NCBI GenBank assembly: GCA_002347985.1
Contig: DDYM01000007.1
Coordinates: 2,983 to 22,244 of the forward strand
Direction of reading: 5' to 3'
DNA length: 19,262 nucleotides
DNA from: Bacteroidetes bacterium UBA2234
GTDB taxonomy: Bacteria; Bacteroidota; Bacteroidia; NS11-12g; UBA955
Numbering within the stretch: the first letter of the stretch is position 1; each line of letters starts with the position of its first letter. A program made the translations under genes and the position numbers. The notes under the pieces are model-generated. The model searched no databases and was not told where the DNA came from. It saw only the letters and a program-made list of their open reading frames with translations. Shown in pieces: positions 1-6,428 of this stretch.

Positions 1-480
1 TTGGCTGCCGGATATGCTCTAACGTTCTGTAAAACCCAAAAAATTCAGCATGTTTTGTTGTTTATTATCATTGCGGAAAACGTCCTAAACTGGCAACACG
101 ATTTCCGAATCAAATCGGCCTATGCCGGATTTGAAAAACTCGAAACCCATTTAGACAGCCTGGGCGCCAGCCGTAAAGATTTGATCTTCGTTAACAGCAA
201 GGAAGTCCCAACAACGCTTTACTTTGCCCATCGAAAAGGCTGGTGCAATCACAACGATTGGATTATGGCTCCGGGCAGAATCGACTCACTGTCTCAGTTA
301 GGTCTCAAATGGGTGGTGTTGGCAAAAACTGCCTTCGGAGAACCTTTACCTGCTCAACAACTATCTATCCTCAAAACCAAGCCAAGTCCAGCCTTTCCAA
401 GATCACGGCTTGCAAACAACCGCCCCATCATTCAACGGTTCGAGAACGATTATTATCAGATCTATTCGTTGGGAAAGTAA
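1..480 (+). CDS. C-terminal part of a membrane glycosyltransferase-like protein (5' truncated)
   Basis: The reading frame is open to the left edge, so this is only the last ~160 residues and the true start lies outside the window; the TTG at base 1 is not a reliable start. One hydrophobic segment is visible at residues 18-27 (HVLLFIIIAE). A soluble tail follows, with alternating strands and helices, containing 'YFAHRKGWCNHNDW' and 'LKWVVLAKT'. This layout, a last membrane helix followed by a ~120-residue domain that mentions a 'RKGW' strand, resembles the C-termini of Bacteroidota ArnT/PMT-like (GT39-type) membrane glycosyltransferases. The assignment rests on general resemblance because the catalytic N-terminal half is missing. 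The gene ends 58 bp before the band 7 gene on the same strand. Confidence 0.5.
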   Translation: MAAGYALTFCKTQKIQHVLLFIIIAENVLNWQHDFRIKSAYAGFEKLETHLDSLGASRKDLIFVNSKEVPTTLYFAHRKGWCNHNDWIMAPGRIDSLSQLGLKWVVLAKTAFGEPLPAQQLSILKTKPSPAFPRSRLANNRPIIQRFENDYYQIYSLGK

Positions 481-523
481 GTTTGATGTCAATCGCCGGG
501 ATACTATTTGCCGGAACTAATTG

Positions 524-531
524 TATCTTTG
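524..531 (+). promoter_or_regulatory. TAnnTTTG -7 box before the band 7 gene
   Basis: TATCTTTG matches the Bacteroidota -7 consensus TAnnTTTG and ends 7 bases before the ATG at 539. No well-placed -33 TTG is seen. The box lies inside a perfect inverted repeat, GTATCT-TTG-AGATAC (523-537), that ends one base before the start codon. Confidence 0.45.
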
Positions 532-538
532 AGATACC

Positions 539-1486
539 ATGACACTCACGTACATCTATTTAGGCGTTGCCGCTTTGATTTTGTTGGCATCGATTCAAAC
601 CATTCAACAGGGAAGCATTGCGGTAATTACGATGTTCGGGAAATATCGTAGAATTCTGTATCCAGGACTGAATTTGAAGATTCCTTTCCTTGAGGTGATT
701 TATCGTAAAATCTCTATCCAAAACAGGAGTATCGAATTGGATTTCCAAGCGATAACGCAGGACCAAGCAAACGTTTATTTTAAGGCGATGTTGCTTTATT
801 CTGTGTTCGACAATCGTGAGGAAACACTTAAAAATGTGGCGTTTAAATTTGTGAACGACCGTGATTTCATGACAGCCTTGATCAGAACGATTGAAGGTTC
901 AATTCGCGGATTTGTGGCCACCAAAAGGCAAGCAGAAATTTTGGCGCTTCGCAAAGAAATCGTAGAATCGGTAAAAGAAGGAATAGACGCTGTATTGGAA
1001 TCATGGGGTTATCATTTGATTGATTTGCAGTTGAACGATATCACTTTTGACGATGTAATCACCAAGAGTATGGCGCAGGTAGTGGCATCGAGCAATTTGA
1101 AAGCTGCTGCCGAAAACGAAGGACAGGCACTATTGATTACCAAAACCAAAGCTGCCGAAGCGGAAGGAAATGCCATCAAAATATCTGCCGAAGCAGAGAA
1201 AATTGCTGCGCAATTGAGGGGTGAGGGTATCGCTTTGTTCCGTAAGGAGGTTGCCAAGGGAATGAGCGACGCTGCCATCGAAATGAAAGAGGCTGATTTG
1301 GACTCATCGTTCTTGTTGTTTAGCATGTGGACGGAAGCCATCAAGAACTTTGCATCAGACGGCAAGGGCAACGTAATTTTCCTAGATGGATCTACGGACG
1401 GGATGAACAAAACCCTGAAGGAGATGATGGCGATGAATCAGATTGATGCAGCCGCTGGAAAATCCACCAAGAAAAACTTAGGCTAA
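539..1486 (+). CDS. SPFH/band 7 domain membrane protein (stomatin/prohibitin-like)
   Basis: The 315-residue protein has a single N-terminal membrane helix (about residues 4-22). An SPFH/band 7 domain follows (about 25-200), starting with the typical 'QQGSIAVITMFGKYRRIL' strand pair and including 'PGLNLKIPFLEVIY' and 'RTIEGSIRGFVATKR'. An alanine/glutamate-rich helix (about 185-240; 'KTKAAEAEGNAIKISAEAEK') is expected to form the coiled coil used for oligomerisation. Family knowledge: such proteins assemble into large membrane rings or microdomains and often control membrane proteases or organise lipids. No NfeD-type protein or protease gene lies nearby, so the partner is unknown. The ATG is preceded by a TAnnTTTG box rather than a Shine-Dalgarno sequence. 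It converges on the next gene with only 5 bp between stop codons. Confidence 0.85.
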   Translation: MTLTYIYLGVAALILLASIQTIQQGSIAVITMFGKYRRILYPGLNLKIPFLEVIYRKISIQNRSIELDFQAITQDQANVYFKAMLLYSVFDNREETLKNVAFKFVNDRDFMTALIRTIEGSIRGFVATKRQAEILALRKEIVESVKEGIDAVLESWGYHLIDLQLNDITFDDVITKSMAQVVASSNLKAAAENEGQALLITKTKAAEAEGNAIKISAEAEKIAAQLRGEGIALFRKEVAKGMSDAAIEMKEADLDSSFLLFSMWTEAIKNFASDGKGNVIFLDGSTDGMNKTLKEMMAMNQIDAAAGKSTKKNLG

Positions 1487-1491
1487 CCCTA

Positions 1492-2193
1492 CTACTCGCG
1501 AATTACGTCGGGAATCACGCATTCCCCCATGATTTTGCGATCCTCAACAATGGTATCCCCCTGAATGAACTGGGGCTTATTCACCCTAACTTTTCCCTTT
1601 ATGAAGACTTTTTTTGATGGAATTACTGTTTGAGGAACACTCGGATTTGTTTCCAACGGTAGAACAGGATTGGGACAACAGCCCGTAGAATCCTCTTTTG
1701 GGGGTGCCTTTATAATCAATGTATTGCCCATGATTATTGCGGTTTCACCCATTTCTGTCATTGATGAAGAAGCGTGTGCGGTAGTAGTTTCATTAACCGA
1801 TGACGATACTTTTCCCATTTCCACTTCCCCGATTTTTGATACTGACGAATCTTGATGCTTTGAAATCAAAACTTTGCCCTTTACAGTTTCCCCACAAGAT
1901 GAGAGTCCAACGCCCAAAACAACCACCAATACATAGGCGAATTGCAGTAGTTGAGTTGACGGAGATGCGACTTTCGGAATAGGGTTACTCAAAGGTCTTT
2001 CCAATTGTTCCACGTTGAATCGACCACACACTTTTTCCGATTTGGGCTTGGAGAAATAATAGAGTATTTCCGCATCGGACATCTCGGAAAAGTCCACAAC
2101 AGATTTTTCACATACGTTACAGAATTTGCCTTGGGCTTCAGCCGTCATTTTTGACCAATCTTCATGACAGGGTTTGTTAATTTGAATTTTCAT
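1492..2193 (-). CDS. Small cysteine-motif membrane protein of Bacteroidota type, function unknown
   Basis: The 233-residue protein begins 'MKIQINKPCHEDWSKM', followed by 'GKFCNVCEKSVVDFSEMSD'. Cys9, Cys25, Cys28 and Cys56 could form a small zinc-binding knuckle. This N-terminal module occurs in many Bacteroidota proteins, usually cytoplasmic and ahead of one membrane helix and a variable outer part. Here the helix is about residues 81-98 ('LLQFAYVLVVVLGVGL'). The remaining ~135 residues are rich in Ser, Thr, Val and Pro and contain a 'CCPNP' motif (about 170-175), with no catalytic domain I can name. Cys100 looks like a lipobox cysteine but is far from the N-terminus, so lipidation is doubtful. 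It is divergent from the DUF3050 gene and convergent with the band 7 gene, so it is probably monocistronic. Function is unknown. Confidence 0.75.
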   Translation of the reverse strand: MKIQINKPCHEDWSKMTAEAQGKFCNVCEKSVVDFSEMSDAEILYYFSKPKSEKVCGRFNVEQLERPLSNPIPKVASPSTQLLQFAYVLVVVLGVGLSSCGETVKGKVLISKHQDSSVSKIGEVEMGKVSSSVNETTTAHASSSMTEMGETAIIMGNTLIIKAPPKEDSTGCCPNPVLPLETNPSVPQTVIPSKKVFIKGKVRVNKPQFIQGDTIVEDRKIMGECVIPDVIRE

Positions 2194-2366
2194 CAGCTTG
2201 ATTTTTTAGTTACAACGGGGACTTAATACCGCAACTGAACAAAAGGTAAATGGCGAGCGAGAGACCAATATCGAGAGAGGGGAATGCAAAGGCGGAATGA
2301 CATAAAAATGACACGAAATACAAATCCTCGAAAACCTTAAAACCACTGCGTTGTTAATTTTGCACC
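2194..2366. other. Divergent intergenic region between the cysteine-motif gene and the DUF3050 gene
   Basis: This 173 bp gap holds the control regions of two divergent genes. On the plus strand a TAnnTTTG box lies at its right end. On the minus strand I find no convincing promoter box. The purine-rich stretch near 2250-2282 (GCGAGAGACC... GAGAGAGGGG) is not a recognisable element. I see no RNA gene or terminator. Confidence 0.5.
2355..2362 (+). promoter_or_regulatory. TAnnTTTG -7 box before the DUF3050 gene
   Basis: TAATTTTG matches the Bacteroidota -7 consensus and ends only 4 bases before the ATG at 2367. No clear -33 TTG lies at the usual distance. Transcription starting the usual ~5-8 bases downstream would begin at or in the start codon. 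Confidence 0.45.
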
Positions 2367-3146
2367 ATGTCTGAAACAGCATCACAAAACCCATTTTTAT
2401 ATCAACTACAAACGAGCATTGAACCCCTAAGAACAAAGCTCGCGCAGCACCCCCTATACAACAAAATCAACAGCCAAGCCAAGCTTCAGACGTTCATGCA
2501 ACATCATGTGTATGCGGTTTGGGATTTCATGTCGTTGCTTAAATATCTGCAAAACAACCTTACCTGCACTCAAGCCCCATGGACACCGAAAAGCACCGCG
2601 GAGCTTCGATTTTTTATCAACGAAATCGTGCTAGGCGAAGAGAGCGATGAAGATCCAAATGGCGGTCACATCAGTCATTTTGAACTTTACAAAAGGGCGA
2701 TGTCGGAAGCTGGCGCATCGTTCGAAGGCATCGACCAATTGGTTCATCGCATCGCAGAAGGAACAGAACTCAGACTGGCCATTGAACAAAGCCATGTTCC
2801 GGATTCAGCATCAAAATTCATAGGGACTACCTTCGACATTATCGACAGGAACAACCTACATGAAGTGGCTGCAGCATTTGCATTTGGTAGAGAAGATTTG
2901 ATTCCAGATATGTTTTTGGCGATGGTTAAAGAGCTCAATGCAAACGGTCAGAATTTCAACACGTTTATTTATTATCTCGAGAGACATATTGAATTGGATG
3001 GCGATCACCATGCCGGCTTATCCGCGTTGATGCTAACCCATGTGTGTGGCGATGACGCGAAGAAGTGGGCTGAGGCAACCGCTACCGCTCAAGAAGCCTT
3101 GTCGGCTAGGATTGCTTTATGGAATGGAATTGCATCGATGATTTAA
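2367..3146 (+). CDS. DUF3050 family protein, haem-oxygenase-like fold
   Basis: The 259-residue, mostly helical protein matches the DUF3050 family in length and in its landmark segments: 'FMQHHVYAVWDFMSLLKYLQ' near residue 50, 'EIVLGEESDEDPNGGHISHF' near 90-110, 'FAFGREDLIPDMF' near 170 and 'YLERHIELDGDHHAG' near 205-218. DUF3050 is placed in the haem-oxygenase/TenA-like helical superfamily; no reaction is established for it as far as I know. The acidic and histidine clusters (EE-DED-GGHISH and E-x5-H in 'ELDGDHH') sit where some relatives bind a di-iron centre, so a metal-dependent oxidase is possible but inferred. There is no signal peptide, so it should be cytoplasmic. The ATG follows a TAnnTTTG box; the trehalase gene follows after 42 bp. 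Confidence 0.8.
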   Translation: MSETASQNPFLYQLQTSIEPLRTKLAQHPLYNKINSQAKLQTFMQHHVYAVWDFMSLLKYLQNNLTCTQAPWTPKSTAELRFFINEIVLGEESDEDPNGGHISHFELYKRAMSEAGASFEGIDQLVHRIAEGTELRLAIEQSHVPDSASKFIGTTFDIIDRNNLHEVAAAFAFGREDLIPDMFLAMVKELNANGQNFNTFIYYLERHIELDGDHHAGLSALMLTHVCGDDAKKWAEATATAQEALSARIALWNGIASMI

Positions 3147-3176
3147 TCAATCTTTCCAAAAGCGTTGCGATACCCT

Positions 3177-3184
3177 TATTTTTG
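3177..3184 (+). promoter_or_regulatory. TAnnTTTG -7 box before the trehalase gene
   Basis: TATTTTTG matches the Bacteroidota -7 consensus and ends 4 bases before the ATG at 3189, the same arrangement as the DUF3050 gene. It suggests the trehalase has its own promoter although it lies only 42 bp behind the preceding gene. No clear -33 TTG is seen. Confidence 0.4.
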
Positions 3185-3188
3185 AGGC

Positions 3189-4721
3189 ATGCGCCATTTG
3201 GGTCGTTCCGCAATCACAATCCCCATCAAAGGACTCATTTGCCTTGCGTGTTTCTTGGGCATAGGTCGTTTGATGTCGCAATCGAATTCCGCTGTTTATT
3301 ACATCAACCACTGGAAAAATAGCGTTCGGACATTAACCAAAGACTCCGCTGATTTTATCGGTCTTCCCTACCCTTATAGCACGCCTACACTTGCTGGCAA
3401 TATGATGTTCCAGGAAATGTATTATTGGGACACATATTTCATTAACCGTGGTTTGCTTGCCTATGGAAGTCATCCCCAGCGCGGCGGGGAATCCACGGCA
3501 GACGAAAAATTGGCGATTCAGCAAGCCATCAACAACGTAGACAACCTCATCTTTTTGGTTAACAAATTGGGCTTTGTTCCAAATGCCAACAGATACTCAA
3601 TGACAAACCGAAGTCAACCACCCTTACTGGGTGCGATGATTGCTGACATTTTCAATGTCACGGGCGATGTTGTTTGGTTGAGCAAAGCACTTGAAGCGTT
3701 AGAAAAAGAGCATCACTGGTGGATGGAAAATCGTTCACTAAATCTATCGCCCAGCGAATATGCCGGCATCAAAGTAGGCAAACACGATATTGCTTCCTTG
3801 CGCCTCAATCACTACGGAAATAACGCAGATGATGCGTTTTTGATTCGATTTTCAAAGTTCTTATCGGGCCGACTCGGACCACAATTCGATTCCCTTTACC
3901 TCAGCCTACACTGGGATAGCTTCGTAGGCGGCTATGGACAAAAACGAACCAAGGGATTGCGATTAGCTAGCCATTTATTGGCCGAGGCGGAGAGTGGATG
4001 GGATTTCACCACAAGGTTTAACGCGCGCTGTATGAGCATCGCCCCGTTGGACCTAAACTGCTTGCTCTATTTGACAGAAAAAACCCTAGAAAAGGGATAT
4101 AGAACACTTCATGACCAGAAAAAATCGCGGCATTGGAAGAGGGTAAGCAAGATTCGCAAAGCCTTAATAAACAAGCTATTTTACGACAAACATACTGGAT
4201 GGTATTGGGATTACGACCTGGCAAAACGGGAAATCAATTTCAATCACAACGCGGCCCAATTTATGCCCTATTTCGTTGGCTTGGTTAAGCACAATTTTCG
4301 AAACAAATCGGCATTGGCAAGGTTATCTAATATTTACATTGGAAAATTTGGCGTTCACCCGTGCTTGCCATTGTCGAAAGATTCTTTGTCGATCGCGTCC
4401 AATCGAGTGCAGTGGAAAACCCAGTGGGACAGTCCAAACGCATGGCCCCCATTAACGCATTTCGCAGCACAGGCAATCCAAAACTATTCCAATGGAAACG
4501 GAAAACTGGGAAACCTACTGCTGAATGTGAAGCGCAACCAACTGATCATATCGTTCATGGAATCGGTTGAGGTACAATTTGAAATCACCCAGAAATTTTG
4601 GGAAAAATACAATATCGATTATGGCACCTTGCAAGTGGTAAACGAATACCCGATGCCTGATTTTTTTGGATGGACCGCGGGAATCTATATGGAGTATCGA
4701 CTTGAATTTGCGGGACCTTAA
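3189..4721 (+). CDS. Exported alpha,alpha-trehalase (glycoside hydrolase family 37)
   Basis: This protein is predicted to hydrolyse trehalose to two glucose molecules. The 510 residues include an N-terminal hydrophobic segment (about 8-29) that fits a signal peptide, so it probably acts in the periplasm or outside. GH37 landmarks: 'MYYWDTYF' (77-84, the YxWDxY part of signature 1), 'NRYSMTNRSQPP' (134-145), 'ESGWDFTTRF' (268-277) with the expected acid Asp272, signature 2 'QWDSPNAWPP' (412-421), 'FWEKYN' (470-475) with the expected base Glu472, and 'FGWTAGIY' (493-500). Signature 1 is degenerate: the usual PGGRF before the Tyr/Trp/Asp part is replaced by 'AGNMMF', so this is a divergent member. 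No trehalose synthesis or uptake genes are nearby. The next gene (GT2) starts 23 bp downstream. Confidence 0.83.
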   Translation: MRHLGRSAITIPIKGLICLACFLGIGRLMSQSNSAVYYINHWKNSVRTLTKDSADFIGLPYPYSTPTLAGNMMFQEMYYWDTYFINRGLLAYGSHPQRGGESTADEKLAIQQAINNVDNLIFLVNKLGFVPNANRYSMTNRSQPPLLGAMIADIFNVTGDVVWLSKALEALEKEHHWWMENRSLNLSPSEYAGIKVGKHDIASLRLNHYGNNADDAFLIRFSKFLSGRLGPQFDSLYLSLHWDSFVGGYGQKRTKGLRLASHLLAEAESGWDFTTRFNARCMSIAPLDLNCLLYLTEKTLEKGYRTLHDQKKSRHWKRVSKIRKALINKLFYDKHTGWYWDYDLAKREINFNHNAAQFMPYFVGLVKHNFRNKSALARLSNIYIGKFGVHPCLPLSKDSLSIASNRVQWKTQWDSPNAWPPLTHFAAQAIQNYSNGNGKLGNLLLNVKRNQLIISFMESVEVQFEITQKFWEKYNIDYGTLQVVNEYPMPDFFGWTAGIYMEYRLEFAGP

Positions 4722-4740
4722 TTCCAATCACCTATTTTCG
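4707..4740 (+). promoter_or_regulatory. Possible Bacteroidota promoter before the GT2 gene
   Basis: TTTG (4707-4710), 22 bases, then TATTTTCG (4733-4740), a one-mismatch version of TAnnTTTG ending 4 bases before the ATG at 4745. It lies within the end of the trehalase gene. The spacing is slightly long for the usual 19-21 bases. Confidence 0.35.
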
Positions 4741-4744
4741 CAAT

Positions 4745-5485
4745 ATGATTCACGGTAAAAAAGTGGTTGTGGTCCTACCGGCATACAATGCGGCGTTAAC
4801 ACTGGAGCAAACGTATCGTGAAATTCCATTCGACATTGTAGACGAGGTTGTTTTGGTTGATGATGCAGGCGGCGACAATACGCTTGCTGTGGGTGCCGAA
4901 TTGGGCATCAAGCATTTGATACAGCACGAGAAAAATTTGGGATACGGAGGCAATCAAAAAACCTGTTATCGCAAGGCGTTGGACTTGGGTGCAGACATAA
5001 TCATTATGTTACATCCCGATTATCAGTACACACCAAAATTGATCCCGGCGATGGCGCATTTGGTGGCTACGGATATTTATCCAGTTGTGATTGGATCGAG
5101 AATCCTCGGCAAGGGCGCCATAGAAGGGGGAATGCCATGGATCAAATTCATTTCAAACAGAATCCTTACGATGTTGCAGAATTTGCTTGTGAATCAGCAT
5201 TTGTCTGAGTACCATTCCGGTTATCGCGCCTTTTCAAGGGAAGTATTGGAGAACACAAAATGGGAGAAGAACTCCAATGACTTTCTGTTCGACAATCAAA
5301 TCATGGCCCAGTGCATCGCGGCAAAATTTAAAATCGGGGAGATCAGTTGTCCAACGAAATATTTCCCTGAGGCCAGCTCCATCAGCTTGAAAAACAGCGC
5401 GATATATGGACTGGGCTGTTTGGGTGTTTCTTTGCGATACCGATTGCATCGTTGGGGCATTTGGAACTACTCCTTATTGAAATAA
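4745..5485 (+). CDS. Family 2 glycosyltransferase, dolichol-phosphate-mannose-synthase-like
   Basis: The 246-residue protein is a compact GT-A fold enzyme: 'VVVVLPAYNAALTLEQTY' at 7-24, the nucleotide/metal region 'VLVDDAGGDNT' (37-47; Asp39, Asp40), 'NLGYGGNQKTCYRKAL' (64-79), the DxD-equivalent 'LHPDYQY' (89-95) and 'SGYRAFSREVL' (158-168). These are the landmarks of polyprenyl-phosphate sugar synthases (DPM1-like), which move a sugar from a nucleotide donor to a lipid phosphate on the cytoplasmic side. The usual C-terminal pair of membrane helices is missing; only a weakly hydrophobic stretch (219-230) is seen, so it is probably soluble or peripheral. The sugar and acceptor cannot be told from sequence. 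It follows the trehalase by 23 bp; a functional link between them is not evident. Confidence 0.82.
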   Translation: MIHGKKVVVVLPAYNAALTLEQTYREIPFDIVDEVVLVDDAGGDNTLAVGAELGIKHLIQHEKNLGYGGNQKTCYRKALDLGADIIIMLHPDYQYTPKLIPAMAHLVATDIYPVVIGSRILGKGAIEGGMPWIKFISNRILTMLQNLLVNQHLSEYHSGYRAFSREVLENTKWEKNSNDFLFDNQIMAQCIAAKFKIGEISCPTKYFPEASSISLKNSAIYGLGCLGVSLRYRLHRWGIWNYSLLK

Positions 5486-5492
5486 TTATTGT

Positions 5493-5563
5493 TTATCGCA
5501 AATCGACCTGTAGAATATTACGGATTATCGCAAATAGAATTCAAATCCTAGTATTAATTTGCG
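5493..5563. repeat. Spaced TTATCGCAAAT repeats in the SDR leader
   Basis: TTATCGCAAAT occurs at 5493-5503 and 5525-5535; the match extends to TTATCGCAAATnGA. The starts are 32 bp apart, close to three helical turns. An inverted core, ATTTGCG, follows at 5557-5563, another 32 bp on. A further inverted copy, TTTGCGATA, lies at 5431-5439 in the end of the GT2 gene. This looks like a multi-site operator, but no regulator is known for it. Confidence 0.45.
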
Positions 5564-5586
5564 TCGTTTTTCAAGTGCACTGAAAT

Positions 5587-5637
5587 TCCTCCATCATTCC
5601 TAGGAAACGGGGTAATTGTGATACGCTTCTTGGAGGA
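5587..5637 (+). promoter_or_regulatory. Shine-Dalgarno sequence with an upstream complement in the SDR leader
   Basis: GGAGGA (5632-5637) is a strong Shine-Dalgarno sequence 11 bases before the ATG at 5649, exceptional in this window. TGGAGGA (5631-5637) is exactly complementary to TCCTCCA (5587-5593), which mimics the 16S rRNA anti-Shine-Dalgarno. Pairing would hide the ribosome-binding site across a 37-base loop that itself contains the perfect palindrome TTCCTAGGAA (5597-5606). Confidence 0.5.
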
Positions 5638-5648
5638 GATAATTTAAC

Positions 5649-6428
5649 ATGAAAAAATTCGCTATTGTAACCGGGGCAAGCAAAGGGCTTGGCAGAGCAT
5701 TTTCGCTTGAGCTGGGCTCCAGAGGTATTAACACGATTCTTGTGAGCCTTCCCGGCGAGGACATTCATGTTTTGAACGATGAAATCATTCAAAAGTTTGG
5801 AACGACATCCGTTTATTTCGAAGTAGACTTATCGGATTACGACAATGTAATTTCTTTCACAAAGACGATTAACGAACAATACTCGGTTTTCTTATTGATC
5901 AACAATGCTGGCATTGGCGGTACGATGAAATTTGAAGATGCAACCGTGAATTTGGTAAACAAAATTGTACAATTAAATGTCATGGCGGTCTCTGTGCTAA
6001 CCCGTCAGTTGATTCCTAACTTGGCCAGTCAATCGCAGAGTTACGTATTAAACATTTCAAGTTTGGCGGCATTTAACCCGGTTGGATACAAATTGGTTTA
6101 CCCCGCATCGAAGGCGTTTGTAGATTCATTCACTAAGGGAATGAGTGCGGAATACAGGGACACCAATGTATTTTTCAGCGTTATCAATCCAGGGGCGATG
6201 CCAACGAATGACGCGGTGGTTGATCGGATTTTGAGGCAGGGTTGGTTAGGTAGAATCACGCAATTGTATCCAAACGACGTGGCCCGGAAGAGTTTGAATA
6301 AGTTATTTCAGAAAAAGCGTCCTTATCGATTCAACCCCATCAGTGAATTGATTCTGTGGATGTTACCAAGTCGATTTAAACTCCCATTCCTTACCGGGAT
6401 CGTGAAACGGGAGTTTTCAAAACCGTAA
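5649..6428 (+). CDS. Short-chain dehydrogenase/reductase (SDR family)
   Basis: The 259-residue protein has the classical SDR features in order: the dinucleotide-binding 'TGASKGLGRAF' (8-18), an acidic 'VDLSD' (59-63), 'NNAGIGG' (85-91), catalytic Ser in 'NISS' (135-138) and the YxxxK pair 'YPASK' (Tyr151, Lys155), then 'INPGAMPT' (179-186). It should be an NAD(P)H-dependent oxidoreductase acting on a hydroxyl or keto group; the substrate is unknown. Family members with this length and a long C-terminal tail (about 195-259) are usually cytoplasmic. The ATG is fixed by a strong Shine-Dalgarno sequence. It is preceded by a 163 bp leader with repeats and possible RNA structure, so it is probably separately regulated. 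Its stop codon directly abuts the stop codon of the convergent adaptor gene. Confidence 0.9.
   Translation: MKKFAIVTGASKGLGRAFSLELGSRGINTILVSLPGEDIHVLNDEIIQKFGTTSVYFEVDLSDYDNVISFTKTINEQYSVFLLINNAGIGGTMKFEDATVNLVNKIVQLNVMAVSVLTRQLIPNLASQSQSYVLNISSLAAFNPVGYKLVYPASKAFVDSFTKGMSAEYRDTNVFFSVINPGAMPTNDAVVDRILRQGWLGRITQLYPNDVARKSLNKLFQKKRPYRFNPISELILWMLPSRFKLPFLTGIVKREFSKP
6378..6420 (+). terminator. Weak terminator-like hairpin at the end of the SDR gene
   Basis: AAACTCCC (6378-6385) and GGGAGTTT (6409-6416) form an 8-bp stem with a 23-base loop, followed by only TTTTC. It lies in the last codons of the SDR gene, where the convergent genes leave no space for a separate terminator. The loop is long and the T-run short, so this is a tentative call. 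Confidence 0.25.

Noticed and set aside
2206..2436. 76-residue minus-strand frame across the divergent promoter region
   Set aside because: It overlaps the start of the well-supported DUF3050 gene, has no recognisable features and covers the promoter box; treated as chance.
3189..4721. Functional link between trehalase and the GT2 gene as a trehalose-lipid pathway
   Set aside because: Adjacency only; the GT2 enzyme has polyprenyl-phosphate synthase features and no trehalose-specific motif, and a possible separate promoter lies before it.
5493..5538. Two TTATCGCAAAT repeats considered as a minimal CRISPR array
   Set aside because: Repeats are only 11-14 bp, just two full copies, and no cas genes; better explained as regulatory sites.
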